The translations under genes and the position numbers were made by a program. A DNA stretch of 17,086 bases. Origin: Coemansia sp. RSA 922. Its lineage: Eukaryota > Kickxellomycota > Kickxellomycetes > Kickxellales > Kickxellaceae. How positions within the stretch are numbered: the first letter of the stretch is position 1; the number at the start of each line of letters is the position of its first letter. Of this stretch, positions 1 to 9,169 are shown one piece after another. The stretch spans positions 1 through 17,086 of the forward strand of contig JANBQS010000480.1 in assembly GCA_027577415.1 (NCBI GenBank). The letters run 5' to 3'. The notes beneath the pieces were generated by a model. It searched no databases, was not told the origin of the DNA, and worked only from the letters and a program-made list of their open reading frames with translations.

Positions 1-422
<422 letters not shown>

Positions 423-685
423 TCAATAGAGATGATCTGATCACTGCAGATCACTGAACCAGATTTGAACTGGGTTTGAACCTGTGGACACTTTGTTCTT
501 GAGCAAAAAAGGCTTGCGCTCTATACTACACTGGGAGATGAACGTCTTTCTTGACTAGCTACAAAAACAAGTGAAGCATACGACTATTGGAAACTAGTTT
601 GTATTGATTGTTTATTTTTTATAAACCTAGTGAAAATGATACTGACATTGAACTAATGGATTCTCATCGTTATAAAGCATTAAAA

Positions 686-1040
686 ATGTACCTGACAGGT
701 AGTATGAGTTGCAGCTGTCTAATTTTCGTGGGCGTTTATGACATATCTGCCCTCTGTCTCAATCAAAGGTACAGTAGTAACAATGTGGCCAACGGTCGTT
801 TCATCATCATAGCTTATTTTATTGCCATTCTTGTCTTTAAATATCTTACAATCCTTGCTAAGCTTGTCCATTTCCTGGAACTTCTCAACAGCCTTGCTAA
901 ACTTGGCATCGGGAGCTTCCCTTACAATATAAAAAATACTACCTATCGCGAATCTAATGTTAATAATAGTCATATTGGAATCAAAGAAAGTAGTTGCGAT
1001 GAGTTGGATATAATGTGTTGGTGGAAGATGTACCTGACAG
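686..1040. repeat. 13-bp direct repeats bracketing the small ORF
   Basis: The string ATGTACCTGACAG occurs at 686-698 and again at 1028-1040 in the same orientation, 342 bp apart. It lies at the two ends of the small minus-strand ORF. A perfect 13-mer pair in 1.5 kb is uncommon by chance. It could be a target-site-like duplication or simply a dispersed repeat. No terminal inverted repeats were seen inside it. Confidence 0.5.
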
Positions 1041-1051
1041 CAATAATCCAT
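719..1051 (-). CDS. possible small hypothetical protein, 110 aa
   Basis: Not recognised with confidence. The ORF starts at an ATG at 1051, about 20 nt downstream of a TATAAAAAGG string on the same strand (near 1067-1077), and ends with TAG. A hydrophobic stretch near residues 28-43 (TIINIRFAIGSIFYIV) is followed by a charged, globular-looking tail with an amphipathic segment (AKFSKAVEKFQEMDKLSKD) and a beta-rich end (GHIVTTVPLIETEGRYVINA). One membrane segment followed by a small helix-then-strand domain is loosely reminiscent of mitochondrial COA1/TIM21-type proteins, but I cannot align it convincingly. It could equally be a relic or chance ORF. The antisense frame is open over the same stretch, which lowers confidence. 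Composition looks more protein-like on this strand than on the other. Confidence 0.25.
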   Translation of the reverse strand: MDYCCQVHLPPTHYIQLIATTFFDSNMTIINIRFAIGSIFYIVREAPDAKFSKAVEKFQEMDKLSKDCKIFKDKNGNKISYDDETTVGHIVTTVPLIETEGRYVINAHEN

Positions 1052-1583
1052 GAGGGAAAAAGGTCACCTTTTTATATGCAAAATGAATGGACATTTTTTT
1101 TGCTACTAGCACTGCAAAACTTTTTTGTTATTCCAGTGTGTCTGCTTGCTCATTTTTTCTTTTGAAAGAAAGACCCACGTTTGCCATACATCATAATTCC
1201 CATGACATTGCCCTCTTTTATTGGACAGATTTTTTTAAAAAAAAAAAAGTGGGGAAGCTCAAAGCGCTCAATTATGTCATAATTCCAAGTCACCAAAAAA
1301 ACTCCTTTCTGCTAAGGCGACCACGTTTGTCAAGTGTGTTTCTGGTTTTAAGAGAAGCCAATCATTGAACATTATTGCTGTGCGTGTTTAGGGACAGGCG
1401 AAAAGTCTTGCTGAAAGAAGCGTCAGCTGAGGTTTTTGCAACTGACAAACAGGGGAAGTGCTCATTTGAAAGTACGGCCATTCCCCCCTTTTTGCTCTCT
1501 TTTGAGGCAAGTAGGCCCTTTCTTTTTAAATTCACCTTTTTTGTCAACCCAAAGGGGATCGCCGTAGTGCTAGTGTCATTTTA

Positions 1584-1591
1584 TGACGTCA
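1584..1591. promoter_or_regulatory. CRE-like palindrome TGACGTCA
   Basis: A perfect 8-bp CRE/ATF core lies in the spacer. Fungal bZIP factors of the Atf1 type bind this motif. No gene start is close by: the F-box gene at 1844-3550 reads towards it and ends 250 bp away. Any role is therefore doubtful. Confidence 0.2.
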
Positions 1592-1843
1592 AGAATAAAG
1601 TGAGTAGTTGTGTTTGTCACTAGTGTGGACATTGTGGTATCAACATTCAAGGCCCAAGGTGCAGGTCGGCACCTATGGTATTAGCCTGTATGCAGTTGAC
1701 AACCCCCTTGATGAGCATTAAAATGACACTAATGAAGCTGCTGAGCTGAACCAGACATCTTGTCACAAGTAAACACGGGATAGCACAACAATATTTGTCA
1801 GTCTCTGATGCCACATTGTGATATCAATATTGGTAAGCACTAT

Positions 1844-3550
1844 CTATCCCTGCCAGCCATCAAACAGCAAGCGGTTTAAACGAGGAGCATGGCAGTGGAA
1901 TCGAGGCTCGGCAATTTGACTCCTCATCTCCTTCATAAACGGCTCGCGATAGCTTTCATCAACGGCTGCGTAGTCAAAGTTCGGGCAAACCAGCGCCAGT
2001 AGTAACATAAAAGTCACTAACTCTGCATTATCATATCGTGTGTAAGGTGTGATATGCCAGCATCGGAATCGTTTGCCCAATGGAGCGTAGGTCGAGCGTA
2101 CATACTCTGGAAGATCAACTTCGGCAACGCCTTGAGGGATCTCACCCAGAGTCGGGGCCAAAGCGTACAAGTCCGAGAGAAGCGGTAGCGACTTGATGAA
2201 GGTAAGAGCATCCCAGAACAAAAAGTGGATATCGTACATAGAAAGACTCTGAATGTTGGCGTGATCACCAAGTAATGATAACGCTGGCATTGGAGACTCG
2301 CCGAATTTAGTCAGACCAGGGATTTCTCTCACAGATGCAGCAGAAGCAAAACTCAGAACAAACTTCATATAGCTCAAAGCAGTGTCAAAAGCTCTTGGCT
2401 TGTTGTCCATAAATGCGTAGGTACATACATATTGGAGCTTTGGATGACTGGTGCGCGTCAACACGTTATGCCGCTTTAGTAGCGTTACCATTTCGGGATA
2501 TAGCGTCATGTTTAGGTACTCTAGGGTGGCCCTGTTGCCTCTGAAAAGCACGTCGTCGCCAAACGGGTAGTGCGAATAAAATACGAGACGCCGAAGACTA
2601 GGAAACGGTACTGCGCCCTCGAATGTCGATTTCTGCGAGAGAGCGGACATTTCGTCAAACTGCATTATCAATGAGCGCAGACACGGATACTCCGCATATC
2701 TGTTGCTGTCAGGGTCCCGGATAAGGCCACAAATGTCTATCCTGTGATGTGCGCGGATGTTAATAGTCTGGAGTGTCAGAGCGTTAAGCCGTGCCAAGGG
2801 CAATATCCAACAGAGCATCTCGTCCCTGCCACAGACTATGCTTGTCAAGTGGCCAATCGGTGCCAGGTCTGGATTTATGACCAAGTCACAATTACAATCT
2901 GTGATCACTGTCGTTTCCACAATTCGGTACAGTTGCGTGACAAGTAAAACCACGAGCGGGTCGTCGCCATTGAATGGTTCATATAGAATACCTCTGACAC
3001 CCACGTAAATTACGTTGACTCGTGGTACCATCTCTTTGACTCGCTGTACAAACGCTAAAACACTAGCTTCAGATCCGGGAGGGGAAATCTGGCAGTCACT
3101 CGTTTCTACGCTCTTCGCGTGTACGCGAATATTGAATATGAGAGTGTGGACCTGTGGAAACGCGCAGTCATCATACGGAGCGCTCGACATCTGTTGAAGG
3201 GATTTGCCAGAGTATATGTCCCAGACATCCAAAGTAATGTCAAGCGTCTTGGCAAGTCGGTTCGTAGGGTAGTAGTCGAGACCCTGTAGACTGGACGGCC
3301 ATGAACGACGGGTGACATGATACTCGTTCGGCCTGCTGCTAAAATATAGCTCATGGTCTCTGCAAAACCGAGTGAAAACAAAGGCGCGGAAGTTGTGACA
3401 TACCCAGAGCAGCGGTATCTGGTGCGTCCTGCATTCGTCATACTCCATAGTGACACCACCAAGCCTATGGCGACTAGGACACGCAACATGGTCGACTATC
3501 AGCTTAACAATATGCTCGGGAAGGATTTGGAACGCCGATAAAGTATTCAT
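1844..3550 (-). CDS. F-box/LRR-like protein of a lineage-expanded fungal family, copy A (568 aa)
   Basis: An intact, intronless ORF starts at an ATG at 3550. The N-terminus (residues 5-30, AFQILPEHIVKLIVDHV) has the short amphipathic F-box-like helix pattern, followed by LLWVCHNFRAFVFTRFC, a typical post-F-box segment. The rest is Leu-rich and irregular (for example YPCLRSLIMQFDEMSALS and FPSLRRLVFY), resembling degenerate leucine-rich repeats. The C-terminus is strongly conserved with copy B: by eye about 73 of the last 92 residues are identical, including GKRFRCWHI, MLLLALVCPNFDYA and the terminal LLFDGWQG. F-box/LRR proteins typically link substrates to SCF ubiquitin ligases. A Skp1-binding role here is inference only, since the F-box is not canonical. 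The gene is tandem and co-directional with copy B, 318 bp away, which argues for tandem duplication. Substrate and biological role are unknown. Confidence 0.85.
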   Translation of the reverse strand: MNTLSAFQILPEHIVKLIVDHVACPSRHRLGGVTMEYDECRTHQIPLLWVCHNFRAFVFTRFCRDHELYFSSRPNEYHVTRRSWPSSLQGLDYYPTNRLAKTLDITLDVWDIYSGKSLQQMSSAPYDDCAFPQVHTLIFNIRVHAKSVETSDCQISPPGSEASVLAFVQRVKEMVPRVNVIYVGVRGILYEPFNGDDPLVVLLVTQLYRIVETTVITDCNCDLVINPDLAPIGHLTSIVCGRDEMLCWILPLARLNALTLQTINIRAHHRIDICGLIRDPDSNRYAEYPCLRSLIMQFDEMSALSQKSTFEGAVPFPSLRRLVFYSHYPFGDDVLFRGNRATLEYLNMTLYPEMVTLLKRHNVLTRTSHPKLQYVCTYAFMDNKPRAFDTALSYMKFVLSFASAASVREIPGLTKFGESPMPALSLLGDHANIQSLSMYDIHFLFWDALTFIKSLPLLSDLYALAPTLGEIPQGVAEVDLPEYVRSTYAPLGKRFRCWHITPYTRYDNAELVTFMLLLALVCPNFDYAAVDESYREPFMKEMRSQIAEPRFHCHAPRLNRLLFDGWQG

Positions 3551-3868
3551 AGTTTTTGAATTCCGACAGAGTCAGAAGAAAAATAAAGTAAGAGTACAGA
3601 GAAAATGAGAGAAGAAAAGCTGCAGCTCAACAACAACAATGCAAGCGGTGTTGTTCACTTGGCAATTGAGTGCTGTGATCACAAAATCATCACCAGACCG
3701 ATCAGACTGTTGGCTGTCAGGAACTCCTGCCGTCGTTGCCAATAGTTAGCATAGCAGCAATGTCTAGTCAGAGAGGCAGAAATGTTCACCATGTTTAATA
3801 CATATGTTAGAGATATTTAATATCATGGCTGATTGCAAAGATGTTTGTTAAAAGCGATACCCGACTAG
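3551..3868. other. spacer between tandem F-box-like paralogues
   Basis: The 318 bp between the start of copy A and the stop of copy B must hold copy A's promoter and copy B's 3' end. I see no convincing TATA box, coding relic or repeat. There is a short CAACAACAACAA tract near 3629-3640. Confidence 0.5.
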
Positions 3869-5566
3869 TTATCCCTGCCATCCATCAAATAGCAAGCGAC
3901 GCAAGCGTGGAGCATGTCGGCTGAATCGAGGCTCGGCGATTTGACTCCTCATCTCCTCCATAAAAAATTCGCGATAAACATTGTCCACGACCGCATAGTC
4001 AAAATTCGGACAAACCAGCGCCAGTAGTAACATAGTTGTCACTATCTCCGCATCGTCATACTCCAGATATTTTGTGATATGCCAGCATCGGAATCGCTTG
4101 CCCATCGGAGCATAGAAATATTGTACATAATCCGGAAGATCAACCTCCGTAAGGCCCAGAGGTACCTCGCCAAGAATTGGGGCCAATGTATGCAGATCTG
4201 AGAGAATTGGAAGTGACTTGATCAAAGAAACAGCATCCCAGAACGATAGATACACACGAGGCAAAGACAACACCTGTATGCTTGCGTAGTCTTCAAGTGT
4301 CAAGAGTACAGACGGAAGGATGTGGTCGAACTCTAGTAGGTCGTCGATTACACGCACAGGTGCTTTAGGTGCAATGCCCATGACAAATTGCATATACGCA
4401 GCAACAACTGCGAATGGAGCCGGCGAGTGAGACGAAGGCAGCGCAGTGTTGACACGCTGGAGATTTGGATGGCTGGTACGAGTAAACACGTTGTGCTTTA
4501 TGAGAAGACTAACGAGCTCGGCAGTCAAGTCCAGTTTGACATACTCCAAAGTGGTGGCATTTCCCCTAAAAACCACGTCATCGCCAAACGGGTAGCCCGA
4601 ATTCAAGCAAAGATATGCAAGACTCGGAAATGGAGTAGCACCCTCAAAGACAGATTGTTGCGAAACGACGGAGATATTGTCAACACCCATTGTCAAAGAA
4701 TACAGGCAAGGATACTCCACGTAAGCACCGCTGGTATCCTTTCGAATAAGCCCAGAAACGTCTACCATCTGAGCCGAGTAGATGTCCATGGTCTGAAGTG
4801 TTTGAGAATTCAGCCATGCCAGTTGCGAAACCAGACTGGCGTCATCCTTTAATTCAAACTTGAGGTGCCCCAACATATAAAACGGCGCTATATCCAGACA
4901 TTCAGCCAATGCATACCAGCCAACTTTGAGTAGAATCGTTTCAGTGAGCTTGGGCAGACTTGAGAGCAGTAAACGAGTGTGCTTGCCAATGCCTGTGGCT
5001 AGTTCACTGTCAGGATCCATGATACTCAAGTGTACTTCGCTGACTTGTGGCGTCATCTCCTTGATTCGCTCCACAAATGCCAAAATATTAGAGTCAGCAT
5101 CAGGGGTATCATAGTCATTGTCCTCGTTCCATTTACCCTCGGTGGCCAGATTGAATCTGAGCTCGCGAACCTGCGGAAATGCGCGGCCATCGTATGGCTT
5201 GGTCGACAGCCGCTGAAGCGCGTGGCCCTCATAGATATCTCGCATGTGTATCCTGATCTGAATCTCTCTGGCCAATGTAGGAAGTGGATAGTCGAGACAG
5301 TCGATGTGCTTAGTCCATGAGCAATTTTCAATTTCAATTTTGTCCGCACAAACATACAAGTGTAGTCTGTAGTCGTAGTAATATAGCGGGAATGCAATGA
5401 CACGAAAATTGTCGCATACTTGCAAAAGTGGCCACATAAGTCTCATATACCCGACTGTGTCTGAGTTTACGCCGTCAAACTGTAGGCGGCTGCTGCCCAC
5501 GACATGGCGGACTATGATTTTGACAACATGAAGTGGAAGAAACTGAAATATAGAAATAGAGGGCAT
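3869..5566 (-). CDS. F-box/LRR-like protein of a lineage-expanded fungal family, copy B (565 aa)
   Basis: An intact, intronless paralogue of copy A. I chose the ATG at 5566 (MPSISIFQFLPLHVV) because it aligns with the start of copy A (MNTLSAFQILPEHIV). An in-frame ATG at 5608 would add 14 residues with no counterpart there. Features in order: an F-box-like N-terminus (IFQFLPLHVVKIIVRHVVGS), a WPLLQVCDNFRVIAFPLYY segment, irregular Leu-rich repeats, then a highly conserved C-terminal block with MGKRFRCWHI, MLLLALVCPNFDYA, FMEEMRSQIAEPRF and the terminal LLFDGWQG. The middle is more diverged from copy A than the ends, so the duplication is not very recent. Function is unknown. An SCF-type adaptor role is inferred only from the fold pattern. 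It is divergent from the third F-box-like gene, across 563 bp. Confidence 0.85.
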   Translation of the reverse strand: MPSISIFQFLPLHVVKIIVRHVVGSSRLQFDGVNSDTVGYMRLMWPLLQVCDNFRVIAFPLYYYDYRLHLYVCADKIEIENCSWTKHIDCLDYPLPTLAREIQIRIHMRDIYEGHALQRLSTKPYDGRAFPQVRELRFNLATEGKWNEDNDYDTPDADSNILAFVERIKEMTPQVSEVHLSIMDPDSELATGIGKHTRLLLSSLPKLTETILLKVGWYALAECLDIAPFYMLGHLKFELKDDASLVSQLAWLNSQTLQTMDIYSAQMVDVSGLIRKDTSGAYVEYPCLYSLTMGVDNISVVSQQSVFEGATPFPSLAYLCLNSGYPFGDDVVFRGNATTLEYVKLDLTAELVSLLIKHNVFTRTSHPNLQRVNTALPSSHSPAPFAVVAAYMQFVMGIAPKAPVRVIDDLLEFDHILPSVLLTLEDYASIQVLSLPRVYLSFWDAVSLIKSLPILSDLHTLAPILGEVPLGLTEVDLPDYVQYFYAPMGKRFRCWHITKYLEYDDAEIVTTMLLLALVCPNFDYAVVDNVYREFFMEEMRSQIAEPRFSRHAPRLRRLLFDGWQG

Positions 5567-6129
5567 ATTTAGGCCAGTCTTGAGGATGCAAAAAAAATAA
5601 CAATGCAAAAAATTTGATAGTAAAGGGAAAAGGGTTGTTGGTGGTTAAATCGTTATTTGGCAACACTTGGCTGCAGAGCACACAATGAGCTGCTTGCGTC
5701 ATAAATCAGCTAGTGACCACAGATTAAAATTATACAAGCCCCACAAGAGCTGCAAGCTCACTAAAACCAGCAGAAAGGAAATTGCAGAGGTATAGTAGTA
5801 GTATTTATTGAGGCTGTGAGTGAGCGGATCCGGAGGCGACCAGTCTGCATTACTGTCAACTTATTTGGCAATAGTCGCCAGGAAGTAGGCATTGTATTGT
5901 CAACATGCCATGCCAGACCGCCAAGTCAGACCAACATGGAAAATATATCAACAATAGCGTACCTTTGTAATCATCAGCCATGTTTTAATAACACAATTGC
6001 TCACGTTATTTCACCACAATGAGCTGAAGACGAATACGGAGATCCCCTCCTTGTCTCCCTTCCACATGCTCTTCTCTTTTCTTGTTTTATATATTTTCCC
6101 AGCCGTATCTCTTCTTTATATCTTTAACG
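5567..6129. promoter_or_regulatory. divergent intergenic promoter region between two F-box-like genes
   Basis: This 563-bp region serves as upstream sequence for copy B (leftward) and the third F-box-like gene (rightward). On the rightward side a TATATA string at 6088-6093 lies about 37 bp before the ATG at 6130, within a pyrimidine-rich tract typical of fungal start regions. No other motif is convincing. Confidence 0.4.
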
Positions 6130-6137
6130 ATGACTAG
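6066..6137 (+). other. upstream ORF (23 codons plus stop) overlapping the start of the third F-box-like gene
   Basis: An ATG at 6066 opens a 23-residue hydrophobic reading frame in a different frame from the main gene. Its TAG at 6135-6137 lies just past the main ATG at 6130, so the two starts overlap. If transcription starts upstream of 6066 it would limit initiation at the main ATG. The TATA-like string at 6088-6093 suggests the transcript may start downstream, in which case the uORF is irrelevant. Confidence 0.3.
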
Positions 6138-8112
6138 AGTCTTGAGAAAAAATCAAACCGGTACTCTGAGTGGCGCAGCAACAGTTCACAGCGATGTGCT
6201 TCGACTGATCTTTGGTTACCTATCACCAGTACCGTCACCCCGCTGTTTCCCTGAAGAGCTGCTGACACATTTGGAAAGCATCCTGATAGTGGCTGCTGTC
6301 AACCGCCAGTGGCGCGCAACTGCTTTTCCGACATTCTATCGCACTGTTTACGTGGCTATTAGCGATGACGGTGACAGTTACAGCGACGATGAAAGTGACG
6401 ATGACAGCGTTGATGACCAAATGAGCGCAGCGCCCTCAATTGCTGGCCCCAACGTGAACCTGTGTACAAATATTGAGCTTCTTCATGAAATGGGTCAAAC
6501 GGGCAACGCGCGCGAGGTGCATATTATCGTACAAGGCATGAGACAGACTGCGGACCAGCTTATGCTCCAGCTGCAACTTGCCGGGCTCGGTGGTGGAAAG
6601 ACTGTGTGGCCTGGAATTGAGCGTCTGCGTATTGACATGAATTGCTGCGACAACACTACGCAGTCTGAAGTGAGACAGGACTTTGGGCCAGAGCTTCCCG
6701 ACCATATTGAATTTGGTACTGGACATCTCCACCACAGGGCGCTCAATGAGTTTCTGTCCCGGGCTTTGCCGGCTTTGCGTGAGATTGAGTACTACGCGTT
6801 CAAAGCTGTAGAGATGTACGGCACTCTACCGATCAATGGTCTTATATACGAGAGGTTACGTGGGAATACGCCTCTACGCACGCTACGGATTGCGGCAGAC
6901 TGCGGACCTGATGTCTCCAATGCGAGCGAGAAGAAAAGGGAACCGGATGCCCCAGTTCGCATTGAGCGCCTAGAAATCGATTACTCGAAGCTGTCATTCT
7001 CGATATCCATACCGCCCATCATGGTTAGCTCCCTAGTCGAGCTAAAGTTGGAGCCTGTCATAGTCGATGAGGTATGGAATCACTTTGTGTCTGAGGCAGT
7101 TCCCACCTCTACCAAGGCCCACCTACTGTTTTCTTCCTTGAAGACACTGAAGTTGGGCTTTGCTTCGAACTCCGATCTTTTCTTCTTCAACAGGACTGCC
7201 GCCTCCAGAGCCTCTGATCTATCTTCCGGCGACGGCGACGGTCTGTTTGCAAATATCGAGCCGCGCTTTATGAGGTCAGCCAAGTATGGCCAGCCAATGT
7301 TTCCTGTGCTTACGAGTCTCGAGATCCGCCACTTTCCACAAAACCTCGGAAAGTTTCTGACCCTGTTTACTACCAGCCCCATCACTTCTCTGGTTATCTG
7401 CGACCTGACGTTCACTTCCGATGTCGTCATGGATTTGTCCAAGTTCCGTGGCCTGCGCAGCCTCGGCATCCGGCTTACAGACCCTCTGAATTTAGACGAT
7501 GTTGCCGACATTAACAGGGCTCTGTCGGCTACATTCTCAACGGTCAACCCGGATCTTCAGCACTTGACGCTGGCCATGTCTACGGACTCGGAAATCGACG
7601 AGAGCTTGGGCATACAACTTGATGCGCCTCCGTTTGCAGACAGTTTGCGTTCGTTGTCTTTGGAGGGTGAGTATGGCCAGCACGATATCGAGCATCTATT
7701 GCAGCTATTCCCGTATCTGCATTGCCTTAATGTCTGCGCCGGTGTTGGCGAGCCGATTACAACTGTGCCAAAACTCGTCAATAAGTACCGCCGTGCCTAC
7801 AAGTCGCGGTCCTTGAGACCCCTCCACTCCACGCTGCGTGTTCTAAGCGCATATAAATTGCGCTTTTTCACTGGATTCGGGGGCTCGGATTGTGTTCCTC
7901 TATTTGGGGACATACTAGATCCGGAGGTGGATAACTATCGCGGTTTACTTGTTGATTTGGTATGCCGCTTGCCTGCGCTGCATACATTGCGAGTTGGTTC
8001 CGAGTATATGGATGGCGTCAAAGAGAGCATCCGTGCTCTGGTTGGTACTAAGGTCAGCCCGGGCCATGTTTATTGTCTCCAGCGTCTCAAGGTCCAACCT
8101 TTGGACAGGTAA
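6130..8112 (+). CDS. divergent F-box-like / LRR-like protein (660 aa)
   Basis: An intact, intronless ORF. The first in-frame ATG is at 6130. The frame is open further upstream but only from a TTG, so I use the ATG. The N-terminus has an F-box-like helix (residues 18-31, TVHSDVLRLIFGYL), then AAVNRQWRATAFPTFYRTVYV (55-75), which is the usual segment following an F-box in this kind of protein. A strongly acidic Asp/Ser tract lies at 77-96. The remainder is irregular Leu-rich repeat-like sequence (for example LTSLEIRHFPQNL, ITSLVICDLTF, LRSLGIRLTDPLNL, LRSLSLEGEYG). It lacks the RFRCWHI...LLFDGWQG tail of the neighbouring tandem pair, so it belongs to another subfamily. Function is unknown. Ubiquitin-ligase adaptor is the general expectation, not shown here. 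Confidence 0.82.
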   Translation: MTRVLRKNQTGTLSGAATVHSDVLRLIFGYLSPVPSPRCFPEELLTHLESILIVAAVNRQWRATAFPTFYRTVYVAISDDGDSYSDDESDDDSVDDQMSAAPSIAGPNVNLCTNIELLHEMGQTGNAREVHIIVQGMRQTADQLMLQLQLAGLGGGKTVWPGIERLRIDMNCCDNTTQSEVRQDFGPELPDHIEFGTGHLHHRALNEFLSRALPALREIEYYAFKAVEMYGTLPINGLIYERLRGNTPLRTLRIAADCGPDVSNASEKKREPDAPVRIERLEIDYSKLSFSISIPPIMVSSLVELKLEPVIVDEVWNHFVSEAVPTSTKAHLLFSSLKTLKLGFASNSDLFFFNRTAASRASDLSSGDGDGLFANIEPRFMRSAKYGQPMFPVLTSLEIRHFPQNLGKFLTLFTTSPITSLVICDLTFTSDVVMDLSKFRGLRSLGIRLTDPLNLDDVADINRALSATFSTVNPDLQHLTLAMSTDSEIDESLGIQLDAPPFADSLRSLSLEGEYGQHDIEHLLQLFPYLHCLNVCAGVGEPITTVPKLVNKYRRAYKSRSLRPLHSTLRVLSAYKLRFFTGFGGSDCVPLFGDILDPEVDNYRGLLVDLVCRLPALHTLRVGSEYMDGVKESIRALVGTKVSPGHVYCLQRLKVQPLDR

Positions 8113-8205
8113 AGGCATGGTTGTTTTTCTTCTTTCAAGCTCTCGCATTCATCTTTGCTGCCAAATATATCCAAATGCAAACACAATTATAGTGTATCAC
8201 TATCA

Positions 8206-8660
8206 CTAGCGAGTCGGTAGTTGTCGATGTAGAAAACATTGCAGGCGTGGGGCATACGGTTTAGACGTATCTAAAGCTATTGCGGCTTCTATCTCCTCCA
8301 TAAACTCATCAACACTTCCAGGTCTCTTAGTGTAGGTAAAATTGGACATGCCAACGCCAACAATAACATACATCTAACTGCCTCAGCATGATGGGAGATT
8401 GGACATTATCAAATATTCTAGTATCGGAACCTTCTACCAACTGGTGCATAAGTCGCCTTAATTTAAGTAGGGAGTTTATTCTGGTAGACATGATTAGGAA
8501 TCGACCCAATAACTGGATGTGAGGTATGCAGGTTTGATAGAGCTGGTACTCTCTTGACCAAAGCGATGACATCCAAGAGCTCCGGGCAAAAATATGGCAG
8601 TTTCATAACTTGTTTGTGTATGCCGCCGGATATCAGATCTCTAATACACAGCTTGGCACA
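8206..8660 (-). pseudogene. decayed C-terminal fragment of the tandem F-box-like family
   Basis: Reading the minus strand recovers the family's C-terminal block in broken form. It runs LPYFCPELLDVIALV, KRVPALSNLHT (compare KSLPILSDLHT in copy B), ATYAPVGRRFRY (compare FYAPMGKRFRC), HAEAVRCMLLLALACP (compare DDAEIVTTMLLLALVCP), EFMEEIEAAIA (compare FFMEEMRSQIA) and YAPRLQCFL before a TAG at 8206-8208. In-frame stops lie at 8463-8465, 8418-8420, 8409-8411 and 8406-8408. A one-base loss in the CPNF codons near 8341-8346 shifts the frame. The N-terminal two thirds are absent or unrecognisable. Upstream, around 8690-8760, another string reads like QWAKRFGQEYTWLKY, possibly a second scrap of the same domain. 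This is a dead third copy, transcribed in the same direction as A and B and separated from them by the third F-box-like gene. Confidence 0.8.
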
Positions 8661-8668
8661 TGAGAGCT

Positions 8669-8697
8669 TACTTTAACCAGATGTATACTTTAACCAG
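8669..8697. repeat. 12-bp tandem direct repeat
   Basis: TACTTTAACCAG occurs at 8669-8680 and 8686-8697 with a 17-bp period. It lies at the upstream end of the F-box-like relic and is probably a small local duplication. Confidence 0.6.
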
Positions 8698-9023
8698 GTA
8701 TATTCCTGCCCGAAACGCTTGGCCCACTGGGAGTCGGAGGGGATGTAGATTATCTTTTCTTAGAATGCTGTATTTTCACGTTTGTTAATATCGCATGTAT
8801 GGTGCTTACGCCACAATGTATAACGCATGGCTTGGGCCTCCAAAGGCACTTGCATCACTGAAAGGGCGCGAGTATTGGATGCGGGGGGCTCGGGAGGGTG
8901 GCTGCGAGTTTCTCACGCCGTTCTCCGCACTTGGTCATTGTCACCATCGAGTTTGCAACTCGAAAGAACAATATCATCGGGTCTTTCCACCCTTGCCTGT
9001 AGGACAATGACCGCAAAAAAGGC

Positions 9024-9037
9024 TCGCATGCATGCGA
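9024..9037. repeat. 14-bp perfect palindrome
   Basis: TCGCATGCATGCGA is a perfect inverted repeat with no loop, 460 bp upstream of the metallothionein start. It could be a dimeric factor site; no known fungal factor is assigned. Confidence 0.5.
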
Positions 9038-9103
9038 TTGTGGAAAAGAGGGTCCTTTGAGGCGGTCAGGCGGAAAGGGCTCATGCCTTTGCCGAGGCTG
9101 AAA

Positions 9104-9115
9104 TAGGGGCCCCTA
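9104..9115. promoter_or_regulatory. 12-bp palindrome made of two opposed STRE-like cores
   Basis: TAGGGGCCCCTA contains AGGGG (9105-9109) directly abutting CCCCT (9110-9114). AGGGG/CCCCT is the stress-response element core bound by Msn2/4-type zinc-finger factors in yeasts. Further single AGGGG cores lie at 9213-9217 and 9318-9322. Stress control of the metallothionein is plausible, but the motif is short. Confidence 0.35.
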
Positions 9116-9169
9116 GCATAAATGCCTCAGCCGTTGGGGAAAGAGTTTCCAATGGCTGATCCTTTTGTG

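Noticed and set aside
455..495. tRNA-like string near TTTGAACTGGGTTTGAACC
   Set aside because: It resembles a B-box only loosely. No A-box or cloverleaf can be drawn, and it is a short local repeat of TTTGAAC.
608..1165. 185-aa plus-strand ORF in the AT-rich spacer
   Set aside because: It opens at a TTG (first ATG at 656), is very hydrophobic with low-complexity T-rich codons, and lies antisense to a more protein-like frame. Nothing recognisable.
4388..4852. 154-aa plus-strand ORF antisense to copy B
   Set aside because: Antisense of a conserved coding region; no family resemblance and no start context.
8795..9060. Overlapping 71- and 77-aa ORFs upstream of the metallothionein
   Set aside because: Composition looks random, no homology is recognised, and the region carries promoter-type motifs.
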